Source: an uncultured Lachnospiraceae bacterium (GTDB lineage: Bacteria; Bacillota; Clostridia; Lachnospirales; Lachnospiraceae). Taken from it: 24,761 nucleotides of DNA. The notes under the pieces were generated by a model, which ran no database searches, had not been told where the DNA came from, and saw only the letters and a list, made by a program, of their open reading frames with translations. This document shows, in pieces, positions 1 to 5,795 of the stretch (the first letter of the stretch is position 1; the number at the start of each line of letters is the position of its first letter). The stretch is from contig CAJUBP010000059.1 of the NCBI GenBank assembly GCA_910584585.1, positions 1-24,761 on the forward strand, in the 5' to 3' direction. The translations under genes and the position numbers were made by a program.

Positions 1-55
1 GTAGAGCACGCGGCTGTTAACCGCGGGGTTGTTGGTTCGAGCCCAACTCGGGGAG
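1..55 (+). tRNA. tRNA-Asn(GUU)-like sequence, copy 1, 5' part outside the window
   Basis: The visible part holds the end of a D-arm (GTAGAGC), a perfect anticodon arm (stem CGCGG/CCGCG at 9-13 and 21-25, loop CTGTTAA, anticodon GTT at 16-18), a T-arm (GTTGG/CCAAC around TTCGAGC) and a 3' acceptor strand TCGGGGA with discriminator G55. No CCA follows; the next bases are CTT. It is identical to copy 2 through the following terminator except for one base. Because copies 2 and 3 lack a matching 5' acceptor strand, this copy may also be a tRNA-derived repeat and not a working tRNA. The deciding sequence lies outside the window. Confidence 0.55.
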
Positions 56-64
56 CTTAGGGAA

Positions 65-94
65 GCCCGTAAACAGTAGTGTTTGCGGGTTTTG
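65..94 (+). terminator. Rho-independent terminator fused to tRNA-Asn-like copy 1
   Basis: CCCGTAAACA (66-75) pairs with TGTTTGCGGG (80-89) around a four-base loop and is followed by TTTT. The same hairpin, one loop base apart, follows copy 2, and a variant follows copy 3. Tail and terminator therefore move or duplicate together. Confidence 0.85.
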
Positions 95-264
95 CATATC
101 CGAAGATGAGAGAGAAGAAATTTTGGCAGGTAATATACTGTTAACCGAAAAGAGGTATGCTCCAATCGCTCAATGAAATGGTTACACTTGTTAGAAGCCT
201 AGAGCGTGTTTTTACACAAAATGGCAGGTTTTTACTCTGGCCTATATAAAGCAGGAAATAGTAA

Positions 265-430
265 TATGGGATATTTATAAAAGAAAAATATATACGGGAT
301 GTACGAAAGCGAAGGTAAAGCCGTGGCTTTCCATGTAAAGAAACCTTGTATTGAATTCATACAGGGTTTCTTCTTTGTATGAACTGATTGAAGATAAATG
401 GAAAATAGATTATAATTATTGAAGTTGGTG
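265..430 (+). repeat. Cassette leader repeat, copy A
   Basis: This block aligns almost base for base with 1290-1452, including the stretch around AATATATACGGGATGTACG, a small GAAAGC/GCTTTC hairpin, a terminator and a promoter. Its last part (379 onward) also matches 23453 onward. It precedes unrelated genes in cassettes 1 and 2, so it is part of the repeated module and not a property of the cargo gene. Confidence 0.85.
340..377 (+). terminator. Second terminator hairpin in leader A
   Basis: GAAACCTTGTA (340-350) pairs over 11 positions, one of them G-U, with TACAGGGTTTC (360-370), followed by a T-rich run. It would insulate the cassette promoter from transcription coming through the upstream tRNA-like unit. 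Confidence 0.75.
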
Positions 431-447
431 GATGATAATTCTATAAT
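388..447 (+). promoter_or_regulatory. Tandem sigma-A promoters of cassette 1
   Basis: The conserved cassette promoter is TTGAAG (388-393), a 17-base spacer, then TATAAT (411-416). A second TTGAAG (419-424) with a 17-base spacer and TATAAT (442-447) follows directly. The first is conserved in cassette 2 (1413-1441) and in the decayed copy (23463-23491). The second is conserved only in the decayed DUF5674 copy, where its -10 is TATACC. Confidence 0.8.
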
Positions 448-516
448 AATTAATGCAATAGGACCTAGATTTATTATAAATTGAATCTAAGTGAAAAGGA
501 GAATGGAGGGAATAAT

Positions 517-870
517 TTGAGAATATTGAATAAAATAATTCCGATTGATGAACTTGGTTCTTTAGAAGAAAAAGCTTTTTTTTCAGATATGAGCATGATG
601 AAAGCTGTTGTTGATATTGACCGGGAAATTCTAGCGGTCAATGCAGAGCTTCATTCAGATCTTGAACAGATGCTTTTGGAAAATGGATCAAATCAGAAAT
701 ATTTATACGGAATTAACATCTATTATGATAATGGTGAGATAGAGTTTGACTCTTTGATTAATCCACCAAGAAACAGAGAGGCTGGATATCCACGAGTTGG
801 TCGAGGGGTTGCTGATCCAAAGGCAAGAGAAAAAATTGTGGAGGTGGTAAATAAATGGATCAAACAGTAA
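517..870 (+). CDS. DUF5674 family protein
   Basis: A small soluble protein of 117 residues with no signal peptide or membrane segment. I recognise the DUF5674 pattern from memory: KAVVDI near residues 29-34, AELHSD at 43-48, a GINIY strand at 65-69, EFDSLIN at 76-82 and GRGV at 95-98, then a C-terminal helix. The family has no established activity known to me. The TTG start at 517 is chosen because GGAGGG at 506-510 sits at correct spacing; an upstream in-frame TTG at 481 has no ribosome site. The next gene overlaps its end by 16 bases, which suggests translational coupling and a functional pair. A decayed copy of its 5' end lies at about 23544-23608. Position between tRNA-Asn-like delimiters, next to an AIPR cassette, hints at defence or toxin-antitoxin function; this is inference. 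Confidence 0.7.
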   Translation: MRILNKIIPIDELGSLEEKAFFSDMSMMKAVVDIDREILAVNAELHSDLEQMLLENGSNQKYLYGINIYYDNGEIEFDSLINPPRNREAGYPRVGRGVADPKAREKIVEVVNKWIKQ

Positions 871-1148
871 GTTGGTTTACAATGCCAGTCGGGGTTCAGA
901 TTTCTAACGTTGGCAGTGAAGTCCATCGTGCGATTAGATGGAAAAATAGAGGTGATGTACAGAAAAAAAATAGTTTTTGCATGAAGGCAATTGAGTTTCT
1001 TGAATTAATGAAAAAGGATCCTAAAAATCGTTACAGAAAAGGTGAGCTGGATTGCTGTATAGATGAATTACAGGATTTTTTAATGGGAGAAAATCTTTAC
1101 AATACAACCGAAGAACAATTAGTAAAATATTATGATGCATTTCTTTGA
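855..1148 (+). CDS. Small helical protein coupled to DUF5674
   Basis: I do not recognise a named family. The 97-residue product starts at ATG 855 with GAGGTGG upstream and overlaps the DUF5674 gene by 16 bases. The sequence reads as a short bundle of helices: VGSEVHRAIRWKNRGD near 19-34, a K/A-rich helix with FCMKAIEFLELMKKDP, then KGELDCCIDELQDFL and a C-terminal EEQLVKYYDAFL. This architecture is reminiscent of HEPN-type nucleases, but no clear Rx4-6H motif is visible, so that is only a suggestion. It ends just before the next tRNA-Asn-like unit, whose terminator would end its mRNA. The pair could be a toxin-antitoxin or stress module. Confidence 0.7.
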   Translation: MDQTVSWFTMPVGVQISNVGSEVHRAIRWKNRGDVQKKNSFCMKAIEFLELMKKDPKNRYRKGELDCCIDELQDFLMGENLYNTTEEQLVKYYDAFL

Positions 1149-1155
1149 AAAAATT

Positions 1156-1242
1156 GAATTTTCGGTGTGCGACCGCACCCGTTGGTAGAGCACGCGGCTG
1201 TTAACCGCGGGGTTGTTGGTTCGAGCCCAACTCGGGGAGCTT
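1156..1242 (+). repeat. tRNA-Asn(GUU)-derived delimiter, copy 2
   Basis: From 1185 this is identical to copy 1: anticodon arm with GTT, T-arm and 3' acceptor strand TCGGGGA plus discriminator G. The 5' end is not a tRNA. No TCCCCGA acceptor strand precedes it; instead there is a GTGC-GACC-GCAC hairpin and the CCCGTTGGTAGAGC D-loop remnant. The same non-tRNA 5' flank occurs in copy 3, so the repeat unit is wider than the tRNA part. It probably derives from the 3' part of a real tRNA-Asn gene used as an attachment site, a common target for tyrosine-recombinase elements. Confidence 0.8.
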
Positions 1243-1248
1243 AGGGAA

Positions 1249-1278
1249 GCCCGTAAACAATAGTGTTTGCGGGTTTTG
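1249..1278 (+). terminator. Terminator fused to delimiter copy 2
   Basis: CCCGTAAACA (1250-1259) pairs with TGTTTGCGGG (1264-1273), followed by TTTT. It differs from the hairpin at 65-94 by one loop base and would end transcripts of the DUF5674 pair after running through the tRNA-like sequence. Confidence 0.85.
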
Positions 1279-1364
1279 CATATCCGAAGTATGGAATATA
1301 TATAAAAGAAAAATATATACGGGATGTACGAAAGCGAAGGCAAAGCTGTGGCTTTCCATGTAAT

Positions 1365-1401
1365 GAAACCTTGTATTGGATTTGTACAGGGTTTCTTTTT
1401 T
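1365..1401 (+). terminator. Second terminator hairpin in leader B
   Basis: GAAACCTTGTA at 1365-1375 pairs with TACAGGGTTTC at 1385-1395, followed by a run of six T. It is equivalent to 340-377 in cassette 1; the loop differs in sequence while the stem is conserved. Confidence 0.75.
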
Positions 1402-1412
1402 GTATGAACTGA

Positions 1413-1441
1413 TTGAAGATAAGCAGAAAATAGATTATACT
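1413..1441 (+). promoter_or_regulatory. Cassette promoter of the AIPR gene
   Basis: TTGAAG (1413-1418), a 17-base spacer, and TATACT (1436-1441). Spacing and most spacer bases are the same as in cassette 1 (388-416). About 100 bases of AT-rich leader separate it from the AIPR start. Confidence 0.75.
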
Positions 1442-1538
1442 TATGGAAAGCGATGTATTAATTAAAAAAAGCATTTTCATATAGCGTATTATGGCAATTA
1501 TATGTTGATTTAAAGAATCTAAAAGGCAGGTGTATATA

Positions 1539-3230
1539 ATGGATATAGCAAAACAAATTATTGATCAAAGAATAAATAAGATACTAGAAGATAATAGAGA
1601 AATTTTTACTGACAGCGATAATGAAAGAAATCGCTCTAAAGCTTTTTTATTATTAGGGGTTGCTGCATATTTAGATATTGATATGATAGAGGCAGTGCAG
1701 TATTTGACGGATGGGGGATATGATGGAGGATTTGATGCGGCATATATTGTGGAGGCTCAAGATTCACAATTAAATGTGGTATTGTTTCAATCAAAGTATT
1801 CAAGAAAACTGGACAGTGATAGCAATTTTCCGGCTAATGCAGTTGAAAAGGCTGTGAATACTGTAAAATGTGTATTTGATCCATCTACGCAGATTGAATT
1901 AAATGTACAGAGTCGGAAAAAAGTGGAAGAGATTCGCTCCTTTATATTAGACGGTGCAATTCCATATGTAACTTTTGTGATGCTTAATAATGGTCTGGTC
2001 TGGAATCAGGATGGTCAGAATCATATTAATAATGCTTTTAGAGGTCAGAGTCAAGTCAGGTTTGAGCATTTTTCCCATGTTGATATCATGCGATATATTA
2101 ATAGAGACCAAGTCATTAATACGCAGATTTCTTTAAGCGGAAAGGCTATTCAGGAGAATTTTAATTATAAAAGAGTGATCCTTGGACGTGTTTCTGTAAT
2201 GGAAGTCTATAGATTAATGGAGGAATTCGGGGATAGTTTACTAGAAAAAAATATTCGCCGCTATTTAGGAAAAAATGTAGTTAATGATGGGATCATAGAG
2301 ACTCTATTAGATACAGATAAACGTCAAAATTTTTTCTTTTTCAATAATGGAGCAACAATGATTTGCAAAAAATTTAGTTTTAATGCGTTGCAGGAACAGA
2401 ACTGGATAGTTAAAACGGATGATTTGCAAATTATAAATGGGGGACAAACATGTAAAACAATACATCAGACAGTAAAAGAAAATCCCGATTCGGATTTTTC
2501 ACAGACATATTTGTTAGTACGTCTTTATGAAGTTGAAGATATTGAGAATCCAGGTATTATCCAGGATATTATATATGCTACAAATAGTCAAAATCCGGTG
2601 GACTTCAGGGATTTAAAATCGAACGATGAATGTCAACGAATTTTGGAAATCGGTGCATATGATTTGGGATATGTCTATAAACGAAAGAGGGATAATACAT
2701 TAAATGTAAATGTGATACCGTCAACGGTTGCGGCCGAGGCTGTTTTCGCGATATGGCGGGAAAGTCCGCATTTGGCAAAATATAGACGTAATGAATTTTT
2801 TGATAAATATTATTTAGTAATTTTTGATGATCTTAATGCTGCTCAGATGGTGATTGCAGTGCTGATATTCCGTTATTGTGATAATATTAGAAAGAAAGAG
2901 AGTGAACAGGAGGGAATTAAGGAACATCGACTGTATAGTCAATATTTTATGTCATATATGATAGGTAAACAAATTTTAAAAAAGTTTGGCATCACTTTGC
3001 AAAAAATTACCCATGTTAATTTTATTGATTTAAAAGACTATTTTGAACAAAATAAGGAACTAATGTATAGTAAGGCAGAACAGGCAATGGTGAATATTTT
3101 AAGAGATTATTTTAATAATAATAATTTGTCAGAAATAGATGGACGAACAATGGCGGCAGCATTTAGACGATTTGATATCATGGAACGTTATTTAAAAAAT
3201 GAAGCATGGTGGGAAGAAAATATGGAATAA
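1539..3230 (+). CDS. AIPR family abortive-infection phage-resistance protein
   Basis: A 563-residue cytosolic protein matching the AIPR family, whose founding members act in abortive infection. An N-terminal nuclease-like part shows a GGFDAAY strand (acid near residue 66) followed by VVLFQSKY with QSK at 84-86, the D...QxK layout of Mrr-like PD-(D/E)XK nucleases. The central AIPR hallmark follows: RRYLGKNVVN, FFFFNNGATM near 264-273 and QIINGGQT near 297-304, then ATNSQNPVDFRDL. The start is ATG 1539, with AGGCAGG eight bases upstream; the GTG at 1530 lies inside that ribosome site. It is the only gene between two tRNA-Asn delimiters, and its codon use is strongly AT-biased, which fits recent transfer. 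Full length with no frameshift. Nuclease activity is inferred from the motif only. Confidence 0.85.
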   Translation: MDIAKQIIDQRINKILEDNREIFTDSDNERNRSKAFLLLGVAAYLDIDMIEAVQYLTDGGYDGGFDAAYIVEAQDSQLNVVLFQSKYSRKLDSDSNFPANAVEKAVNTVKCVFDPSTQIELNVQSRKKVEEIRSFILDGAIPYVTFVMLNNGLVWNQDGQNHINNAFRGQSQVRFEHFSHVDIMRYINRDQVINTQISLSGKAIQENFNYKRVILGRVSVMEVYRLMEEFGDSLLEKNIRRYLGKNVVNDGIIETLLDTDKRQNFFFFNNGATMICKKFSFNALQEQNWIVKTDDLQIINGGQTCKTIHQTVKENPDSDFSQTYLLVRLYEVEDIENPGIIQDIIYATNSQNPVDFRDLKSNDECQRILEIGAYDLGYVYKRKRDNTLNVNVIPSTVAAEAVFAIWRESPHLAKYRRNEFFDKYYLVIFDDLNAAQMVIAVLIFRYCDNIRKKESEQEGIKEHRLYSQYFMSYMIGKQILKKFGITLQKITHVNFIDLKDYFEQNKELMYSKAEQAMVNILRDYFNNNNLSEIDGRTMAAAFRRFDIMERYLKNEAWWEENME

Positions 3231-3258
3231 AACTAATTCATTAATAGCTATTTGAGAA

Positions 3259-3347
3259 AGAATTTTCCGGTGTGCGAGCGCACCCGTTGGTAGAGCACGC
3301 GGCTGTTAACCGCGGGGGTGTTGGTTCGAGCCCAACGCGGGGAGCTT
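3259..3347 (+). repeat. tRNA-Asn(GUU)-derived delimiter, copy 3
   Basis: The same unit as copy 2, with a few changes: GTGC-GAGC-GCAC hairpin in place of GTGC-GACC-GCAC, a G in the variable region, and acceptor strand GCGGGGA. Anticodon GTT and the T-arm are intact. A 5' TCC at 3266-3268 could pair with the terminal GGA, but the remaining four acceptor positions do not pair and the D-stem is mismatched, so a functional tRNA is doubtful. This is the right boundary of the AIPR cassette. Confidence 0.8.
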
Positions 3348-3349
3348 AA

Positions 3350-3386
3350 AAAACCTTGTAAACATCGGTGTTTGCAAGGTTTTTTG
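3350..3386 (+). terminator. Terminator fused to delimiter copy 3
   Basis: CCTTGTAAACA (3354-3364) pairs with TGTTTGCAAGG (3369-3379), followed by TTTTTT. It is a covariant version of the hairpins after copies 1 and 2: CCCG/CGGG has become CCTTG/CAAGG, so the stem itself is kept. Confidence 0.9.
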
Positions 3387-3590
3387 TTACTAATTGTTCC
3401 ATTTCAAAGAATAAAAAAGCAAGGTTCCATTTTTCAGCGAAAAGTGAACCGAGGCATAATTTCCTGTTACATAGCCGATTGGTTTTTTAAACGAGAATCA
3501 GTCGGTTTTTATATTTCCCCAAAACCCATACATAGCCATTCTGTCTTAGGCAGGGTGGCTATTAAATTTTTCAGGAAAGGAGATTAGATT
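3387..3590 (+). other. Gene-free junction with two terminator-like hairpins
   Basis: No gene is visible. CCGATTGGTT (3475-3484) pairs with AATCAGTCGG (3496-3505) and is followed by five T. AGCCATTCTG (3534-3543) pairs with CAGGGTGGCT (3551-3560) with two G-U pairs, then ATTAAATTTTT. The second sits about 20 bases before the ribosome site of the hydrolase remnant. These are probably leftover terminators of lost genes. Confidence 0.55.
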
Positions 3591-4092
3591 ATGAGTCATT
3601 ATATTTGTGAATTGAATGAAAAGGTTGAGAGAGTACACGTCCGTTACCAGAACCGCTATGGGATTATGATTGCCGGGGACTTATATACAGCGGCCGGAAT
3701 ATGTCCCTGCTTTCCCGGAAACACCCTATGCGGAAGTTCCTGCCGGAGTAGAAGAACCTGCGGCTGAATGGCTCCGCTTCTATGCAGTGAAACGCGGGCA
3801 TCATGAACGTGCAAGGGGAGGTTTTACTACTACAAGCAATATCCCGTTTATCAATTTTGAACTGCTCTATCATCTGGATGAGATTTCTTCCCGTCCGATC
3901 CTGTTCATTGTCGGAGACAGGGCGCACTCACGCTTTTTCAGCGATCATGCATACGAGAAGGCTTTGGAACCGTCTGTGGGCTGTCATATCCGAAGCCTGC
4001 GGAGGAAGCTGTCAAAGGGATATCTGGATGCGCCATTTACAATCCGGTGCTATCGGAATATAGGGTATTGTCTTGAAACAGATTTAAAATAA
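3591..4092 (+). pseudogene. Alpha/beta-hydrolase with internal deletion, joined to a winged-helix tail
   Basis: GGAAAGGAG precedes ATG 3591, which opens MSHYICELNEKVERVHVRYQ and continues to GIMIAGDLYTA, the usual N-terminus of a family of alpha/beta hydrolases. The catalytic middle with the nucleophile is missing. A second frame from about 3697 to 3969 encodes the family's C-terminal part, with EYVPAFPETPYAEVP, WLRFYAVKRG and SSRPILFIVGDRAHSRFFSD. At about 3973 the text changes to HIRSLRRKLSKG...IRCYRNIGYCLE, which resembles the end of an OmpR-type winged-helix domain. At least two deletions therefore joined three gene pieces in two frames. The hydrolase cannot be active. Confidence 0.8.
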
Positions 4093-4139
4093 GCGGTACA
4101 TATACGGCGGTCTGCCAGAACGGACCGCTTATTTTTTTT
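4086..4139 (+). terminator. Strong terminator after the hydrolase remnant
   Basis: AAAATAAGCGGT (4086-4097) pairs perfectly with ACCGCTTATTTT (4124-4135) and is followed by a T run. The loop holds a smaller GC stem. Confidence 0.85.
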
Positions 4140-4212
4140 AGAATGAGATAGTATAAGTGCTTTTCTGTGTTTTCAAAAATCCTTTTTGTGACATTCTATT
4201 TGTGGTCTGTGT

Positions 4213-4284
4213 CATAACTTGCGATATTCCAATTACATCAAGTCCCGGCCGGAGTGGGAATTTGTAAACGTGTATACGGAAATG
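4213..4284 (+). pseudogene. Serine-recombinase fragment
   Basis: The frame through 4225-4281 reads YSNYIKSRPEWEFVNVYTE. This is the characteristic stretch of the resolvase domain of large serine recombinases in Clostridia, usually followed by an EGISGT motif. Here the match stops at 4281 and a stop codon follows four codons later. No start, catalytic serine region or recombinase domain is present. It is a scar of an integrase once located here, beside the tRNA-Asn cassettes. The rest of 4140-4340 shows nothing recognisable. Confidence 0.65.
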
Positions 4285-4340
4285 AAAATCGCTTAATTGA
4301 TACAAAGGGAATGAACAAAATATTGGAGAAACCGCTGAAA

Positions 4341-4388
4341 ACAAGGGATTCCGGCACATTAGGTGTTGACGGAATCCCTTGTTTTTTT
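4341..4388 (+). terminator. Terminator upstream of the redox operon
   Basis: ACAAGGGATTCCG (4341-4353) pairs with CGGAATCCCTTGT (4370-4382) and is followed by seven T. It insulates the operon that begins at 4561. Bases 4390-4560 contain no supported gene. Confidence 0.9.
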
Positions 4389-4560
4389 CTGCGTCTGTGG
4401 TCTTGCCAATCTGAATATAGCGGAAAGTGAACCCTCCTTGCAAAATTCTGAACCCGCCCTGCTGGAAAATTTGAACCCCCTCAAGGCAAAATTAAAAAGT
4501 GTACATTGTGATAAATTTGTGAAACTTTTGTGTTCAGAGAATAAAAACTTTGAAAAAACA

Positions 4561-4610
4561 TTGACACGGTGTCAGCGAAGATGTATAATACAACCACTGA
4601 CACTGTGTCA
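4561..4610 (+). promoter_or_regulatory. Consensus promoter with two TetR-type operators
   Basis: TTGACA (4561-4566), a 17-base spacer and TATAAT (4584-4589) give a perfect sigma-A promoter. Two near-identical 13-bp palindromes flank the -10: TGACACGGTGTCA (4562-4574, overlapping the -35) and TGACACTGTGTCA (4598-4610, over the start site), 36 bases apart. They differ only at the seventh base. The gene immediately downstream encodes a TetR regulator, so autorepression of the whole operon is the simple reading. Confidence 0.9.
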
Positions 4611-4638
4611 GAGTAAAAATAAGCAGGAGGACACGAAT

Positions 4639-4689
4639 ATGAAAAAGAATATAGGGGGTGTACCATGTCAAAGGGATCAGAAGAACTGA
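4639..4689 (+). CDS. 16-codon leader ORF overlapping the TetR start
   Basis: ATG 4639 has a perfect AGGAGG (4625-4630) eight bases upstream and encodes MKKNIGGVPCQRDQKN. It stops at 4689, 25 bases inside the TetR gene in another frame. The TetR start itself has only a weaker GGGGGTG site four bases upstream, so the leader may couple or limit translation of the repressor. A vestige of a deleted gene is the alternative. Confidence 0.45.
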   Translation: MKKNIGGVPCQRDQKN

Positions 4690-5288
4690 TAGCGGCAAGG
4701 AAAGAGGAGATTATAACAGCTTGTGCGGAATTGTATAAGACCATGAGTTTTAAGGAGATCACAATCAAGGAAATCGGGAATGCGACTACCTTCACCCGGA
4801 CTTCCATCTACAATTATTTTCAGACGAAGGAAGAAATCTTTCTGGCGCTGCTGCAAAGGGAGTATGAATTATGGGTTCGCCATTTGAAACAGATCCAGTC
4901 GGAACATGAAAGCATGACCGGGGAAGAATTTGCGGACGCACTGGCCCATTCCCTGGAAGAGAGGCAGAACCTTCTGAAGATTATGTCCATGAACCATTAT
5001 GACATGGAGGATAACAGCCGGATTGAACGGTTGATTGAATTTAAGGTGGTGTATGGCGAGTCGCTGGCGGAGGTCAGGAATTGTCTGGATAAATTTTTCC
5101 CGGAAATGACGGTCCAGGATAAGCAGAATTTTATATTTTCCTTTTTTCCCTTCATGTTTGGAATTTACCCTTATACGGTGGTAACGGAAAAACAGAGGGA
5201 AGCGATGACGCAGGCGAAAGTGAATTATGTGTATATGACGGTTTATGAGATCACATACGCCGAGGTAAAAAAATTATTGGGCATATAA
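4665..5288 (+). CDS. TetR/AcrR family transcriptional regulator
   Basis: A 207-residue repressor. The N-terminal helix-turn-helix covers roughly residues 10-55: an opening helix with ARKEEIITACAELYKT, the ITIKEIGNATTFTRTSIYNYF recognition unit, then KEEIF. The C-terminal ligand domain is helical and diverged, with no identifiable ligand. It is the first full gene after the palindromic promoter and is separated from the aldo/keto reductase by 12 bases, so it very likely controls the downstream redox genes. Inducers of comparable regulators are often reactive aldehydes, quinones or drugs; nothing here specifies which. Confidence 0.9.
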   Translation: MSKGSEELIAARKEEIITACAELYKTMSFKEITIKEIGNATTFTRTSIYNYFQTKEEIFLALLQREYELWVRHLKQIQSEHESMTGEEFADALAHSLEERQNLLKIMSMNHYDMEDNSRIERLIEFKVVYGESLAEVRNCLDKFFPEMTVQDKQNFIFSFFPFMFGIYPYTVVTEKQREAMTQAKVNYVYMTVYEITYAEVKKLLGI

Positions 5289-5300
5289 TTACAGGAAAGG

Positions 5301-5795
5301 ATGGAAATAAATCAATTACCCAAAATTGCAATGGGAGCATGGGCATGGGGCGACACCGACGGATACTTTGGGAACACAATGACGGGGGAAGATTTCCGCC
5401 CGGTCTTTGATGCGGCGGTAAAGGCGGGGCTGAATCTGTGGGATACCGCAACAGCTTACAGCAACGGGGAATCAGAGAAGATTCTCGGCAGGCTGGTAAA
5501 CGATGCAGGTCGTGAGAAGATCATCGTTTCTACCAAGTTTACACCGCAGATGGCAGGTATGTACGGGGACAGCGTGGTAAAAATGTGTGAAGCGAGCCTG
5601 GAGCGCATGAACATGGAATATTTTGACATCTACTGGATTCACAATCATGATGCGGAGCATCCGTTCCCAGAGGGCAGCGCAAGGGCAAAGGTATTCAACC
5701 CGATGCTGCCGCCGTTAAATCCGGTGCATCTTCTGTTCAATTTTGGGAGAGTAAAATGGAATAAAAATGGAGATTTCAGGAGGTGCAGAAAATGA
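5301..5795 (+). pseudogene. Aldo/keto reductase, N-terminal half only
   Basis: The first 116 or so codons are a good aldo/keto reductase: QLPKIAMGAWAWG, LWDTATAYSNGESE (catalytic Asp and Tyr), VSTKFTP (Lys) and FDIYWIHN (His). After HDAEHPFPEG the sequence stops resembling the family and ends at 164 residues, against about 320 normally. The second half of the TIM barrel and the NADP phosphate site are lacking, so activity is unlikely. GGAAAGG precedes ATG 5301. Its stop overlaps the next start (ATGA, 5792-5795), so it may persist because it supports translation of the next gene. The last 45 codons are probably non-native sequence created by a deletion. Confidence 0.7.

Larger units (their letters stand above)
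95..516 (+). other. Gene-free leader of cassette 1
   Basis: No gene is supported here. Bases 95-106 match the bases after copy 2. Bases 107-264 are then extra relative to cassette 2, and they contain TAGAGCGTGT (200-209), which matches the terminal bases of the structured element at 10362. From about 265 on the sequence again matches cassette 2 and carries a terminator and promoters. The DUF5674 gene follows at 517. Confidence 0.6.
1290..1452 (+). repeat. Cassette leader repeat, copy B
   Basis: Nearly the same sequence as 265-430, here directly downstream of the delimiter terminator without the 158-base insertion seen in cassette 1. It contains the GAAACCTTGTA/TACAGGGTTTC terminator (1365-1395, then six T) and the shared promoter. 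The rest of the gap to 1538 shows no gene. Confidence 0.85.

Noticed and set aside
138..150. CTGTTAACCG, matching the tRNA-Asn anticodon loop, in the leader of cassette 1
   Set aside because: No T-arm or acceptor strand follows, and ten bases alone can match by chance. Not called as another delimiter.
1..3386. Possibility that the regularly recurring delimiters are a CRISPR array
   Set aside because: The repeats are about 85 bases and spaced by one to two kilobases with genes between them. No short spacers or cas genes are present.
3318..3587. Open frame of 89 codons starting inside the tRNA-Asn-like unit
   Set aside because: It begins in the anticodon arm region, runs through a perfect terminator and two more hairpins, and has no ribosome site. 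Not coding.
4363..4689. Open frame of 108 codons before the TetR gene
   Set aside because: It crosses a terminator, the consensus promoter and both operators. Only its last 16 codons (from ATG 4639) have a ribosome site, and those are listed separately.
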